DNA of 64,000 nucleotides, taken from positions 5,208,001 through 5,272,000 of the forward strand of contig NZ_CP036175.1 in NCBI RefSeq assembly GCF_003261575.2, in the 5' to 3' direction. A program made the translations under genes and the position numbers. Below, in pieces: positions 35,122 through 43,296 of the stretch (position 1 is its first letter; the number at the start of each line of letters is the position of its first letter). Under the pieces are notes generated by a model. It ran no database searches, was not told the origin of the DNA, and saw only the letters and a list, made by a program, of their open reading frames with translations. Source of the stretch: Klebsiella huaxiensis. Its GTDB lineage: Bacteria; Pseudomonadota; Gammaproteobacteria; Enterobacterales; Enterobacteriaceae.

Positions 35122-36069
35122 GTGAGCGCAAAACAAGAATTAACCGGGCGAATTTTCAATATTCAGAAATATTCGATTTATGACGGTGATGGAATTCGCA
35201 CGCTGGTTTTTTTTAAAGGCTGCAATATACGCTGCCCGTGGTGCGCTAACCCGGAAGGGCTCAATAGCCAGTTTCAGGTGATGTTTTCGCAGGATAAATG
35301 TATTAACTGCGGCGACTGCGTCAACGTCTGCCCGGCAGGTATTCACTATCGGGCAGAAGAGAATGGCGAAATGAAGCACTTCGTCAACCGCAATAAAGAC
35401 TGTATTGGCTGTCGTAAGTGCGAAGAAATTTGCACCCAGAGCGCGCTGGATATTATGGGCAAAGATGTCACCGTCAGCGAACTGATGGAGATAATCATGC
35501 AGGATTATGATTTTTATATCGCTTCCGGCGGCGGCGTCACCATTGGCGGTGGCGAGATGAGCCTGCAAACCGATTTTGCCGTCGCCTTATTTAGCGAATG
35601 CAAAAAGATGATGCTCAATACCGCCGTGGAAACTCAGGGCACCACCCCGCTTGCTAATTATCAAAAGCTGGCGCCGGTAACCGATACCTTCCTGTTCGAT
35701 ATTAAGCAAATTAATAGTGAGCACCATAAAGCCTTATTTGGCATTGGCAACGAAGGGATTCGCCGCAATCTGGAATGGTTGGTTGATTCGGGCGCTAACG
35801 TGATTGTGCGGATGCCTTTGGTGCGCGGCTATAACGACTCATTCGATGCGATTACCGGGGCCATTGATTATGTGCAAAAACTGGCAAAGCGCGGCAATAT
35901 CCGCCGCATCGACATGCTGCCGTACCACCAGCTCGGGCGCAAAAAATATGAGCGCCTGGAGATGCCCTATCCCATTACCCAGGACCCGACTTATTCCGCC
36001 GATGAGTTAAACCGGCTGGAAACGTTCTTCACGCAGTTTGATTTTGATATTCGCTTAGTTCGTCACTAA
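35122..36069 (+). CDS. cutD: CutC activating enzyme CutD (radical SAM)
   Basis: A 315-residue protein. The radical SAM cluster motif is GCNIRCPWC; two further four-cysteine ferredoxin-type sets, CINCGDCVNVC and CIGCRKCEEIC, are inserted after it, as in glycerol-dehydratase-type activases. It uses S-adenosylmethionine to create the glycyl radical on CutC. The start is the GTG at 35122 preceded by TGGAGGTAAAT; an in-frame ATG at 35083 lies too close to the cutC stop and lacks a ribosome site. Confidence 0.95.
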   Translation: MSAKQELTGRIFNIQKYSIYDGDGIRTLVFFKGCNIRCPWCANPEGLNSQFQVMFSQDKCINCGDCVNVCPAGIHYRAEENGEMKHFVNRNKDCIGCRKCEEICTQSALDIMGKDVTVSELMEIIMQDYDFYIASGGGVTIGGGEMSLQTDFAVALFSECKKMMLNTAVETQGTTPLANYQKLAPVTDTFLFDIKQINSEHHKALFGIGNEGIRRNLEWLVDSGANVIVRMPLVRGYNDSFDAITGAIDYVQKLAKRGNIRRIDMLPYHQLGRKKYERLEMPYPITQDPTYSADELNRLETFFTQFDFDIRLVRH

Positions 36070-36117
36070 AGGAGCCGATAATGAAAAGTTTAGGCGTAAT
36101 TGAAACGCGAGGGTTAG

Positions 36118-37313
36118 GGAAGGTGCGAATAAGCAGGTCATTTCTTCCCAAGCTGACTCGCTGATTAAAATTTCGCGGATCTGGGCCGATTTTTTTCCCG
36201 CAAACACATCGAATCAGCCTATTTAGGCTATTTTTTCCACCATTTCTGGCGTTATTTCCGGTTTTTACTGAGATCTCTCCCACTGACGTATCATTTGGTC
36301 CACCCGAAACAGGTTGGCCAGGGTGAATAACATCGCCAGTTGGTTATCGTTTTTCAGCAGCCCCTTGTATCTGGCTTTCACGAAGCCGAACTGCCGCTTG
36401 ATGATGCGAAACGGGTGCTCCACCCTGGCACGGATGCTGGCTTTCATGTATTCGATGTTGATGGCCGTTTTGTTCTTGCGCGGATGCTGCTTCAAGGTTT
36501 TTACCCTGCCGGGACGCTCGGCGATCAGCCAGTCCACATCCACCTCGGCCAGCTCCTCGCGCTGTGGCGCTCCTTGGTAGCCGGCATCGGCTGAGACAAA
36601 TTGCTCCTCTCCATGAAGCAGATTACCCAGCTGATTGAGGTCATGCTCGTTGGCCGCGGTGGTGACCAGGCTGTGGGTCAGGCCACTCTTGGCATCGACA
36701 CCAATGTGGGCCTTCATGCCAAAGTGCCACTGATTGCCTTTCTTGGTCTGATGCATCTCCGGATCGCGTTGCTGCTCATTGTTCTTGGTAGAGCTGGGTG
36801 CCTCAATGATGGTGGCATCCACCAAAGTGCCTTGGGTCATCATGACGCCTGCTTCGGCCAGCCAGCGATTGATGGTCTTGAACAATTGACGGGCCAGTTG
36901 ATGCTGCTCGAGCAGGTGGCGGAAATTCATGATGGTGGTGCGATCCGGCAGGGCGCTATCCAGGGATAATCGGGCAAACAGGCGCATGGAGGCGATTTCG
37001 TACAGGGCATCTTCCATGGCACCGTCGCTCAGGTTGTACCAATGCTGCATGCAGTGAATACGCAGCATGGTCTCCAGCGGATAGGGCCGTCGGCCATTGC
37101 CCGCCTTGGGATAAAACGGCTCGATGACAGCGGTCATATTCTGCCATGGCAGAATCTGCTCCATGCGGGAGAGGAAAATCTCTTTTCGGGTCTGACGGCG
37201 CTTAGTGCTGAATTCACTATCGGCGAAGGTGAGTTGATGGCTCATGATGTCCCTCTGGGATGCGCTCCGGATGAATATGATGATCTCATATCAGGAACTT
37301 GTTCGCACCTTCC
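36118..37313 (-). mobile_element. IS5 insertion sequence, complete
   Basis: An approximately 1.2-kb element bounded by terminal inverted repeats GGAAGGTGCGAATAAG (left) and GGAAGGTGCGAACAAG (right, on the other strand), 15 of 16 bases matching. It is flanked by a TTAG direct repeat (36114-36117 and 37314-37317), the usual 4-bp IS5 target duplication. The transposase is intact, so the element may still be active. The direct repeat is exact, suggesting recent arrival. Confidence 0.97.
36265..37245 (-). CDS. insH: IS5 family transposase
   Basis: A 326-residue DDE transposase almost the same as E. coli IS5 InsH. It begins MSHQLTFADSEFSTKRRQTR. The catalytic acidic residues lie in GTLVDATII, FVSADAGYQG and the later SIRARVEHPFR region (the Y-x2-R-x3-E block). 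It is transcribed against the cut operon. Confidence 0.96.
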   Translation of the reverse strand: MSHQLTFADSEFSTKRRQTRKEIFLSRMEQILPWQNMTAVIEPFYPKAGNGRRPYPLETMLRIHCMQHWYNLSDGAMEDALYEIASMRLFARLSLDSALPDRTTIMNFRHLLEQHQLARQLFKTINRWLAEAGVMMTQGTLVDATIIEAPSSTKNNEQQRDPEMHQTKKGNQWHFGMKAHIGVDAKSGLTHSLVTTAANEHDLNQLGNLLHGEEQFVSADAGYQGAPQREELAEVDVDWLIAERPGRVKTLKQHPRKNKTAINIEYMKASIRARVEHPFRIIKRQFGFVKARYKGLLKNDNQLAMLFTLANLFRVDQMIRQWERSQ

Positions 37314-37735
37314 TTAGTTGCCGCCGTTCAGGCCGTGGACGCCGCCTGTAAAAGCGCAGGCGTGACCTGCATCGGCTACCGCAAGGTCGGTTCAGGGCTG
37401 GTGAGCGTCTGCTTTGAAGGGGAAATCAGCGCGATTCACACCGCCATCGAGCGCGGCGTGGCCGTCGCTATCGCTATCGATCCGCAGGCCCGCTCGCTGG
37501 TGATCGCCCGCCCTGAGCGCAGCGTGGTCGAAGCCCTGAGCAGTTTAAAAGGCCACCCGCCGCGCGCTGAGGTCAAAGTCGGCGCACCGGCTGAAATTAA
37601 AGATGAAGTCGGAGCTGACGAGCCGCTCCCGACGGAAAAAAAGGACGCGGAAGAACCCGTCGCCCCGCCCACAGCGCAGGCCGCACCGGTCCCGTCGGAA
37701 GATAAAAGCCCGGCGATGAGGAAAGGGAAGAAGGC

Positions 37736-38356
37736 ATGATTGATACTCTGCTACATGAAAAAATCGCCGCCCGCCTGAGCCATGTTTCTCCGGCTATCCC
37801 GGTCGGCATTTCTAACCGCCATGTGCATCTGGCGCAGCAGGACGTCGAAGCCCTGTTCGGCAAGGGTTATGTCCTGACGCCGTTTAAGCCGTTGCGTCAG
37901 CCGGGGCAATTCGCCGCCCAGGAGTGCGTCACCGTGGTCGGTCCGAAAGGCTCGCTGACCAACGTTCGCGTCCTCGGCCCGACACGTCCGGTTTCGCAGC
38001 TGGAAATCTCCCGTGCCGACTGCTTTACCCTCGGCGTCAAAGCGCCGGTGCGCGAATCCGGCCAACTGGAGAACGCGGGCAGTGCGCTGCTGATAGGCCC
38101 TGCTGGCCACGTTGAACTTCGCTCTCAGGTGATCTGCGCCTGGCGGCATATTCATATGTCACCGCAGGACGCCCGCCAGTTGAACGTCGCTAACGGTCAA
38201 AAGGTTAGCGTGCGCAGCGACGGCGAGCGCCAGCTGACTTTCGATGAAGTGGTGGTGCGGGTGCGCGAAGACTTTGCGCTGGAATTTCATATTGATACCG
38301 AAGAGGCCAACGCCGCCGGATTGAAAAACGGCGCGCAGGTCACGCTCATCGGGTAA
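37736..38356 (+). CDS. cutH: PduL-type phosphate acyltransferase CutH
   Basis: A 206-residue protein with two PduL domains. The zinc-binding histidines are in GISNRHVHLAQQDVE and CAWRHIHMSPQDA. It turns acetyl-CoA plus phosphate into acetyl phosphate and frees CoA for CutF. The N-terminal helix (MIDTLLHEKIAARLSHV) is the likely encapsulation peptide. It overlaps the cmcE stop by ATGA, so its translation may suffer from the IS5 insertion in cmcE. Confidence 0.93.
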   Translation: MIDTLLHEKIAARLSHVSPAIPVGISNRHVHLAQQDVEALFGKGYVLTPFKPLRQPGQFAAQECVTVVGPKGSLTNVRVLGPTRPVSQLEISRADCFTLGVKAPVRESGQLENAGSALLIGPAGHVELRSQVICAWRHIHMSPQDARQLNVANGQKVSVRSDGERQLTFDEVVVRVREDFALEFHIDTEEANAAGLKNGAQVTLIG

Positions 38357-38368
38357 CGGAGGCTCGCC

Positions 38369-39055
38369 ATGACCGACGAACAGATTGAATGCCTCGTTGA
38401 ACGCATTATCCAGCGCCTGAAACCGCCGGTACTGGTAATGGTGACCGCCGCGACGGGATATCGGCATGCCATTCGCCAGCGGCTGGCTGGCTGCGGCGAA
38501 AGTCTGCATCTTGCGCTGGATAGCGGGATTGACGACGGCGAGCAGTGGCAGGCTCTCGGTAAAACGCTGCCTGCGGCCGACTGGCAAGATACGCTGCATT
38601 TGGTCCCGTACAAAGCGCTGCTGTTGCCGTTTCTCGATTATCCGCTGGCAGCAGATCTGGTGAATGGCTCCCTACACAGTCCGCTTGCCCGGCGCGTACA
38701 TGACGCCCTGCTGAGCGGCCTGCCGGTGCTGGCGCTACGCTATCACTGCGACCCTGGCAGCGAACTGAACCAGCTGCTGGGCGCGCAGCCGGATACCGCT
38801 TACGCCGGGCATATGCAGGCCACGCTGGCCCGCCTGGCGGACTGCGGCGTCACGCTGTGTACCATGAATGAGCTGCTGGAAAGACTGGCGTCAGGTTGCG
38901 AAGCAGCACCGGTTCTGACGAGTACTACGCGGCGTTATCTCACTGTCACAGACGTGGTGAATAATCCGGCGCTGGCCTGCGCACCCGAAGCTCAGCTGAC
39001 CGATGCCGCTATCGATTTTTTAAAAAACAGAAAAAAAGAACCTTACCTTAAATAG
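38369..39055 (+). CDS. Microcompartment-associated flavoprotein-like protein
   Basis: A 228-residue protein. The N-terminal helix MTDEQIECLVERIIQRL looks like an encapsulation peptide. The body has PVLVMVTAATGYRHAIRQRL and alternating strands and helices consistent with the flavoprotein (PF02441-like) family often found in BMC loci, though the flavin-binding motif is not clear. It lies 13 bp after cutH in the same operon. The role is unknown; it could handle a cofactor. Confidence 0.6.
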   Translation: MTDEQIECLVERIIQRLKPPVLVMVTAATGYRHAIRQRLAGCGESLHLALDSGIDDGEQWQALGKTLPAADWQDTLHLVPYKALLLPFLDYPLAADLVNGSLHSPLARRVHDALLSGLPVLALRYHCDPGSELNQLLGAQPDTAYAGHMQATLARLADCGVTLCTMNELLERLASGCEAAPVLTSTTRRYLTVTDVVNNPALACAPEAQLTDAAIDFLKNRKKEPYLK

Positions 39056-39074
39056 TAAACCCGGAGTTTAACTT

Positions 39075-39488
39075 ATGTCTTCAAAAACAAAGTGTTGGCT
39101 ATGGATGTTGTTGGTTATTGTTTCCGAAACCTCAGCCACGTCCACGCTCAAAATGTTCGGTAGCAGCGAAGGTACCACCAAAATACTGCTGCTCGGACTG
39201 CTGATTGTTCTCTATTGCACCTGCTACTACTCGCTGTCACGGGCGGTCAAAGATATCCCTGTTGGCCTGGCCTACGCCACCTGGTCCGGCACCGGCATTC
39301 TGGTCGTCTCCACCCTGGGTATGGCTTTCTACGGTCAGCATCCGGACACCGCCGCCATTATCGGCATGGCAATCATCGCCAGCGGCATTGTGATCATGAA
39401 CCTGTTTTCCAAAATGGGCAGCGAAGAGAGCGCGGAAGCGCCTGCAGAGCTGGTCGCTTCATCTATGGACAAAAAAGTCGCCAACTAA
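39075..39488 (+). CDS. Small multidrug resistance (SMR) family transporter, subunit 1
   Basis: A 137-residue protein with four transmembrane helices. The essential membrane glutamate is in VIVSETSATSTLK in helix 1, and LAYATWSGTGILVVST matches helix 3 of EmrE. A polar tail of about 25 residues follows helix 4. With the next gene it forms a heteromeric SMR pair as found in type II cut operons. These exchange quaternary or tertiary amines for protons, so choline entry or trimethylamine exit is a sensible guess. Confidence 0.9.
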   Translation: MSSKTKCWLWMLLVIVSETSATSTLKMFGSSEGTTKILLLGLLIVLYCTCYYSLSRAVKDIPVGLAYATWSGTGILVVSTLGMAFYGQHPDTAAIIGMAIIASGIVIMNLFSKMGSEESAEAPAELVASSMDKKVAN

Positions 39489-39505
39489 CAGGAAAGGAAA
39501 AGCAT

Positions 39506-39835
39506 ATGTTTAATCTCGGATTTTTATGGCTGGCGCTGTCTATCGGCTCCGAAATTACCGGTACGTCGATGATCAAAAAGACTAACGGCTTTAGCAAACT
39601 AGCCCCGTCAGTATTGGTGATTTGCGCCTATGGGCTATGCTATTTCGCCCTCACCCGTGCGATGAGCACTATTCCGGTGGGCGTTGCCTACTCGCTGTGG
39701 TGCGGCTTTGGCATCGTCGGCGTCACGATTTGCTCAATGATCCTCTATAAACAAAAACCGGATATCCCGGCAATCCTCGCCATGGTGCTGATTATTTCCG
39801 GCGGCATCATTATGAACGTCTTCTCCAGTATGTAA
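39506..39835 (+). CDS. Small multidrug resistance (SMR) family transporter, subunit 2
   Basis: A 109-residue protein with four transmembrane helices. Glu in ALSIGSEITGTSMIK is the conserved coupling residue, and VAYSLWCGFGIVGVT is the helix-3 signature. Start at 39506 with AAAGGAAAA upstream, 17 bp after the first SMR gene. Last gene of the choline operon, followed by a 12-bp hairpin. Confidence 0.9.
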   Translation: MFNLGFLWLALSIGSEITGTSMIKKTNGFSKLAPSVLVICAYGLCYFALTRAMSTIPVGVAYSLWCGFGIVGVTICSMILYKQKPDIPAILAMVLIISGGIIMNVFSSM

Positions 39836-39842
39836 GCCCCGC

Positions 39843-39874
39843 TAGCGCCTTCATTTATTGCTATGAAGGCGCTA
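39843..39874. terminator. Strong inverted repeat after the cut operon
   Basis: TAGCGCCTTCAT and ATGAAGGCGCTA are perfect 12-bp arms with an 8-base loop, 7 bp after the last SMR stop. It lacks a T run on the plus strand, so it may act as an RNA-stabilising hairpin as much as a terminator. Confidence 0.55.
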
Positions 39875-40009
39875 AAAACCGCAATAAATAAGCCGTTTCT
39901 GCCGCAATAAAAAAACAAAAAAACATTGCCAGCTAATCAAATAATCAATAACGCTAAAAATACGACAAGCGTCAAGTTTTTATACTCTGCTTCTCCATAA
40001 ATAATTTTT

Positions 40010-40025
40010 TGTGATTTCAATCGTG
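40010..40025. promoter_or_regulatory. CRP-like site upstream of tnaC
   Basis: TGTGATTTCAATCGTG has a perfect TGTGA half and a partial second half. It lies 60 bp before tnaC. The tna operon of E. coli is CRP-dependent, so the position fits. Confidence 0.5.
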
Positions 40026-40084
40026 GTTATTTTCTCATTTTACCCTATTTTTATCACACACCTTCACCTACAGAGGACGATGTA

Positions 40085-40180
40085 ATGACGCAAAAATCGA
40101 TTTATCGCCTCATTGCCCAGGGCGGCCTGGACGACTGGTATAATCTCGATCACCGTATCTCCAACGACTTCCCGCGTTAA
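40085..40180 (+). CDS. tnaC: Tryptophanase leader peptide TnaC
   Basis: A 31-codon frame (MTQKSIYRLIAQGGLDDWYN... ending FPR). The WYNLD segment matches the WFNID core of E. coli TnaC, with the invariant Trp18, Asp22 and Pro30 at the same relative spacing (Trp to Pro is 12 residues). Free tryptophan stalls the ribosome at the last proline and blocks Rho action. Unlike E. coli TnaC, one residue (Arg) follows the proline before the stop, as in Proteus, where lysines follow. GAGG precedes the ATG. Confidence 0.92.
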   Translation: MTQKSIYRLIAQGGLDDWYNLDHRISNDFPR

Positions 40181-40303
40181 TTCTCCGCTGCTGTTCACTT
40201 TATAAAAAAATTAAATCAATACTGCGTTGAGTCGCTATTTGTTGCGCCTGTTATTTATCGCCAAATAGCTAAACGCGGCACAGCATCCCCATGGAGAAAA
40301 TAA

Positions 40304-41692
40304 ATGAAACGTATCCCTGAGCCGTTCCGTATTAAAATGGTCGAAAATATTCGCATGACCACCTTTGATGATCGCGTCAAAGCCCTGGAAGAAGCGGGAT
40401 ATAACCCGTTTTTACTCAATAGCCAGGACGTTTATATCGACCTGCTGACCGACTCCGGTACCGGAGCAATGAGCGACCATCAGTGGGCTGGCCTGATGAT
40501 GGGCGACGAGGCTTATGCCGGGTCGCGCAACTATCAGCACCTGTGTGAAAAGGTCAAAGAGATCATTGGCTATCCGTATACCATTCCGACCCACCAGGGG
40601 CGCGGCGCGGAGCAGATTTTATTCCCGAGCCTGATTGCCCGCCGCAAGTCGGCGCATCCGGTATTTATTTCTAACTTCCACTTCGACACCACCGCCGCCC
40701 ACGTTGAACTCAACGGCGCAAAAGCGATTAACGTGGTGACGCCAAAAGCCTTCGATACCACCTCATGGTACGACTGGAAAGGCAACTTTGATATTGATTT
40801 GCTGAAAGCAACCATTGCCGAGCACGGCGCGGAAAACGTCGCGGCGATTATTACTACCGTTACCTGTAATAGCTCCGGCGGTCAGCCGGTGTCGCTGGCC
40901 AATATGCGCGAGGTGTACCAGATTGCCCGCCAGAATAATATTCCAGTGGTTATCGACTCCGCTCGCTTCTGCGAAAATGCCTGGTTTATCAAACAGCGTG
41001 AAGAGGGCTACGCCGATAAATCGGTGAAAGAGATTATTCTCGAGATGTACAAATACGGCGATATGCTGACCATGTCCGCTAAGAAAGACCCGATGGTCAA
41101 TATTGGCGGGCTGTGCTGCTTCCGCGATGATGAAGACTTATTTAACGAAGTGCGCATCCGCTGCGTACCGATGGAAGGCTTCGTCACCTACGGCGGCCTG
41201 GCAGGACGCGATATGGAAGCGCTGGCTATTGGTCTGGAAGAAGGGACCAACGAAGATTACCTCGCTTATCGCATCAATCAGGTGGAATACCTCGGCGAGC
41301 GCCTGCGCGAAGGCGGCATTCCGATTCAGTATCCGACCGGCGGCCATGCGGTATTCGTCGACGCCAAACTGCTGCTGCCGCATATCCCAGCCGAGCAGTT
41401 CCCGGCCCACGCGCTGAATAACGAGCTGTACCTGGAAGCGGGTATCCGTAGCGTGGAAATCGGCTCTCTTCTGCTGGGCCGCGACCCGGAAACCGGCAAG
41501 CAGAAAGCGTCGCCGATGGAGCTGCTGCGCCTGACTATTCCGCGCCGCGTTTATACCAACGATCATATGGACTATATCGCTGATGCGCTGATTGCCGTTA
41601 AGTCCCGCGCCGCATCAATTAAGGGCCTGACCTTTACCTATGAACCGCCGGTACTGCGCCACTTCGTCGCCAGACTGAAACCGGTGAAATAA
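40304..41692 (+). CDS. tnaA: Tryptophanase TnaA
   Basis: A 462-residue PLP enzyme splitting L-tryptophan into indole, pyruvate and ammonia. The PLP lysine is in TMSAKKDPMVN; YIDLLTDSGTGAMSD, IPTHQGRGAEQ and VIDSARFCENA are family motifs. It is more like the Proteus-type enzyme (VFISNFHFDTTAAHVELNGA) than the E. coli one. Tyrosine phenol-lyase is a close relative, but the TnaC leader and the downstream permease favour tryptophanase. Expression is controlled by tnaC-mediated antitermination in the 123-nt spacer. Confidence 0.93.
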   Translation: MKRIPEPFRIKMVENIRMTTFDDRVKALEEAGYNPFLLNSQDVYIDLLTDSGTGAMSDHQWAGLMMGDEAYAGSRNYQHLCEKVKEIIGYPYTIPTHQGRGAEQILFPSLIARRKSAHPVFISNFHFDTTAAHVELNGAKAINVVTPKAFDTTSWYDWKGNFDIDLLKATIAEHGAENVAAIITTVTCNSSGGQPVSLANMREVYQIARQNNIPVVIDSARFCENAWFIKQREEGYADKSVKEIILEMYKYGDMLTMSAKKDPMVNIGGLCCFRDDEDLFNEVRIRCVPMEGFVTYGGLAGRDMEALAIGLEEGTNEDYLAYRINQVEYLGERLREGGIPIQYPTGGHAVFVDAKLLLPHIPAEQFPAHALNNELYLEAGIRSVEIGSLLLGRDPETGKQKASPMELLRLTIPRRVYTNDHMDYIADALIAVKSRAASIKGLTFTYEPPVLRHFVARLKPVK

Positions 41693-41832
41693 CCCAAGCC
41701 CTCGGCGCTCTCGCAACGGGAGCGCCTTAAACTTCAAATAACGACTAATTAGCTCAATCACTCGGGTTGTGCCTGGGTAGCCGTTTGCCCGCAGCCCGTT
41801 ACTTAATAGATAGCCACGTGAGGAATAACCTT

Positions 41833-43089
41833 ATGGCTACATTATCGGTCTCAAAAGCGGTCTCAAAAAATACACCGTCGCTGATTGGCGGGGCAATGAT
41901 TATCGGCGGCACCATTATTGGCGCAGGCATGTTCTCTTTACCGGTGGTGATGTCCGGAGCCTGGTTTTTCTGGTCGCTGCTGGCGCTGATATTTACCTGG
42001 TTTTGTATGTTGCATTCCGGATTAATGATTCTGGAAGCAAACCTGAATTATCATATTGGTGCCAGCTTCGATACGATTACTAAAGATTTACTGGGTAACG
42101 GCTGGAATATTATTAACGGACTTACCGTCGCCTTCGTATTATATATTTTGACCTACGCCTATATATCCGCCAGCGGTTCGGTTATCCAGCATACTTTTGC
42201 GCAAATGAATCTCACGGTACCGGCGCGCTTAGGCGGGCTGGCGTTCGCGCTGATCGTCGCCTTTATCGTCTGGCTGAGCACCAAAGCGGTAAGCCGGATG
42301 ACCACTATCGTGCTGGGTGCCAAAATCCTCACCTTCTTTATGACCTTCGGCGGGCTGATGTGGCACGTCGAGCCTGCGATTCTGTTTAACCGCTCAGAAG
42401 CCAACGCATCATATTTGCCCTACGTGCTGATGACGCTGCCGTTCTGCCTGGCCTCATTTGGCTATCACGGTAACGTCCCCAGCCTGATGAAATATTACGG
42501 TAAAGATCCGCTAATCATTCGTCGCTGCCTGCTGCTTGGCACGCTGATGGCTCTAGTGCTGTATATCATCTGGCTGGTCGGTACCATGGGCAATATTCCG
42601 CGCCCGGCGTTTATCGATATCGCCGAGAAAGGCGGCAATATCGACGTGCTGGTGCAGACCTTAAGCGGCCTGCTGAACAGCTCCACGCTGGATTTACTGC
42701 TGACCGTATTCTCTAATTTCGCCGTCGCCAGTTCGTTTCTGGGCGTGACTCTCGGCCTGTTTGATTATCTTGCGGATCTGTTTAAGTTCGATGATAGCCG
42801 TCTGGGGCGTTTTAAAACCGCGCTGGTCACCTTCCTGCCGCCGATTGTCGGCGGACTGCTGTGGCCAAACGGGTTTATTTACGCCATCGGCTTCGCCGGT
42901 CTCGCCGCCACCGTGTGGGCTGCTATCGTTCCCGCTCTTCTGGCACGTGCCTCACGAAAACGGTTTGGTAGCCCGAACTATCGGGTATGGGGCGGCAATG
43001 CCATGATTATCCTGATTTTATGCTTCGGAGGCGCTAACGCGATAATTCATATCTTATCCAGTTTTAACCTGCTGCCGGTTTATCGTTAA
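41833..43089 (+). CDS. tnaB: Tryptophan permease TnaB
   Basis: A 418-residue inner-membrane protein of the hydroxy/aromatic amino acid permease family with eleven hydrophobic segments. It opens with LIGGAMIIGGTIIGAGMFSL. Start at 41833, preceded by GAGGAATAACC, rather than the in-frame ATG at 41767. It follows tnaA by 140 bp in the same direction and supplies tryptophan for degradation. Mtr is the nearest alternative name; context favours TnaB. Confidence 0.9.
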   Translation: MATLSVSKAVSKNTPSLIGGAMIIGGTIIGAGMFSLPVVMSGAWFFWSLLALIFTWFCMLHSGLMILEANLNYHIGASFDTITKDLLGNGWNIINGLTVAFVLYILTYAYISASGSVIQHTFAQMNLTVPARLGGLAFALIVAFIVWLSTKAVSRMTTIVLGAKILTFFMTFGGLMWHVEPAILFNRSEANASYLPYVLMTLPFCLASFGYHGNVPSLMKYYGKDPLIIRRCLLLGTLMALVLYIIWLVGTMGNIPRPAFIDIAEKGGNIDVLVQTLSGLLNSSTLDLLLTVFSNFAVASSFLGVTLGLFDYLADLFKFDDSRLGRFKTALVTFLPPIVGGLLWPNGFIYAIGFAGLAATVWAAIVPALLARASRKRFGSPNYRVWGGNAMIILILCFGGANAIIHILSSFNLLPVYR

Positions 43090-43138
43090 GTGAAAAAACC
43101 GCTTTTACTGCCGCCGCTTTTCGTGGCAGGATAAAAAT

Positions 43139-43192
43139 ATGAACAGAAACGTTGTCGTAACTCACCCTTGTCGTTGGTGGCTGCCTGCATAA
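43139..43192 (+). CDS. Leader peptide with tandem Trp codons upstream of trpS2
   Basis: A 17-codon frame, MNRNVVVTHPCRWWLPA, with AGGA 8 bases before the ATG. Two consecutive TGG codons at 43175-43180 lie next to RNA segments that can form alternative hairpins. It is not the trpL of the trp operon; the downstream gene is a tryptophanyl-tRNA synthetase. Confidence 0.8.
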   Translation: MNRNVVVTHPCRWWLPA

Positions 43193-43252
43193 CAGGCGGC
43201 ATGATTTAACGTTTCCCATATTCAGAGCCGCCGGAAGGCGGCTTTGTTGTTT
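43180..43252 (+). promoter_or_regulatory. Trp-responsive attenuator of trpS2
   Basis: Four segments are visible. Segment 1 is GCTGCCTG (43180-43187), overlapping the Trp codon end. Segment 2 is CAGGCGGC (43193-43200) and pairs with 1. Segment 3 is AGCCGCC (43226-43232) and pairs with GGCGGC of segment 2. Segment 4 is GGCGGCT (43237-43243) and pairs with 3 to make a terminator followed by TTGTTGTTT. A ribosome stalled at the Trp codons would cover segment 1 and let 2:3 form, allowing read-through. This is the textbook layout. Confidence 0.78.
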
Positions 43253-43296
43253 CTGAGTGGCGCCTTTCGGCTTAATCGCAGTATAAGGAGTCACTC

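Larger units (their letters stand above)
36081..37739 (+). pseudogene. cmcE: BMC shell gene cmcE interrupted by IS5
   Basis: The first 37 bases (MKSLGVIETRGL) end at the IS5 left end and the rest resumes at 37318. Joining across one copy of the TTAG duplication gives an uninterrupted 152-residue BMC protein: LVAAVQAVDAACKSAGV, then GYRKVGSGLVSVCFEGEIS and a C-terminal extension rich in Ala, Pro, Lys and Glu. CmcE is the extended hexamer of GRM2 operons. The insertion therefore removes one shell protein. Precise excision would restore it. The stop codon overlaps the cutH start (ATGA). Confidence 0.93.

Noticed and set aside
28357..35136. Long antisense frames across the cut operon (up to about 290 codons)
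   Set aside because: They mirror high-GC third-position bias of the real genes and encode no recognisable domains.
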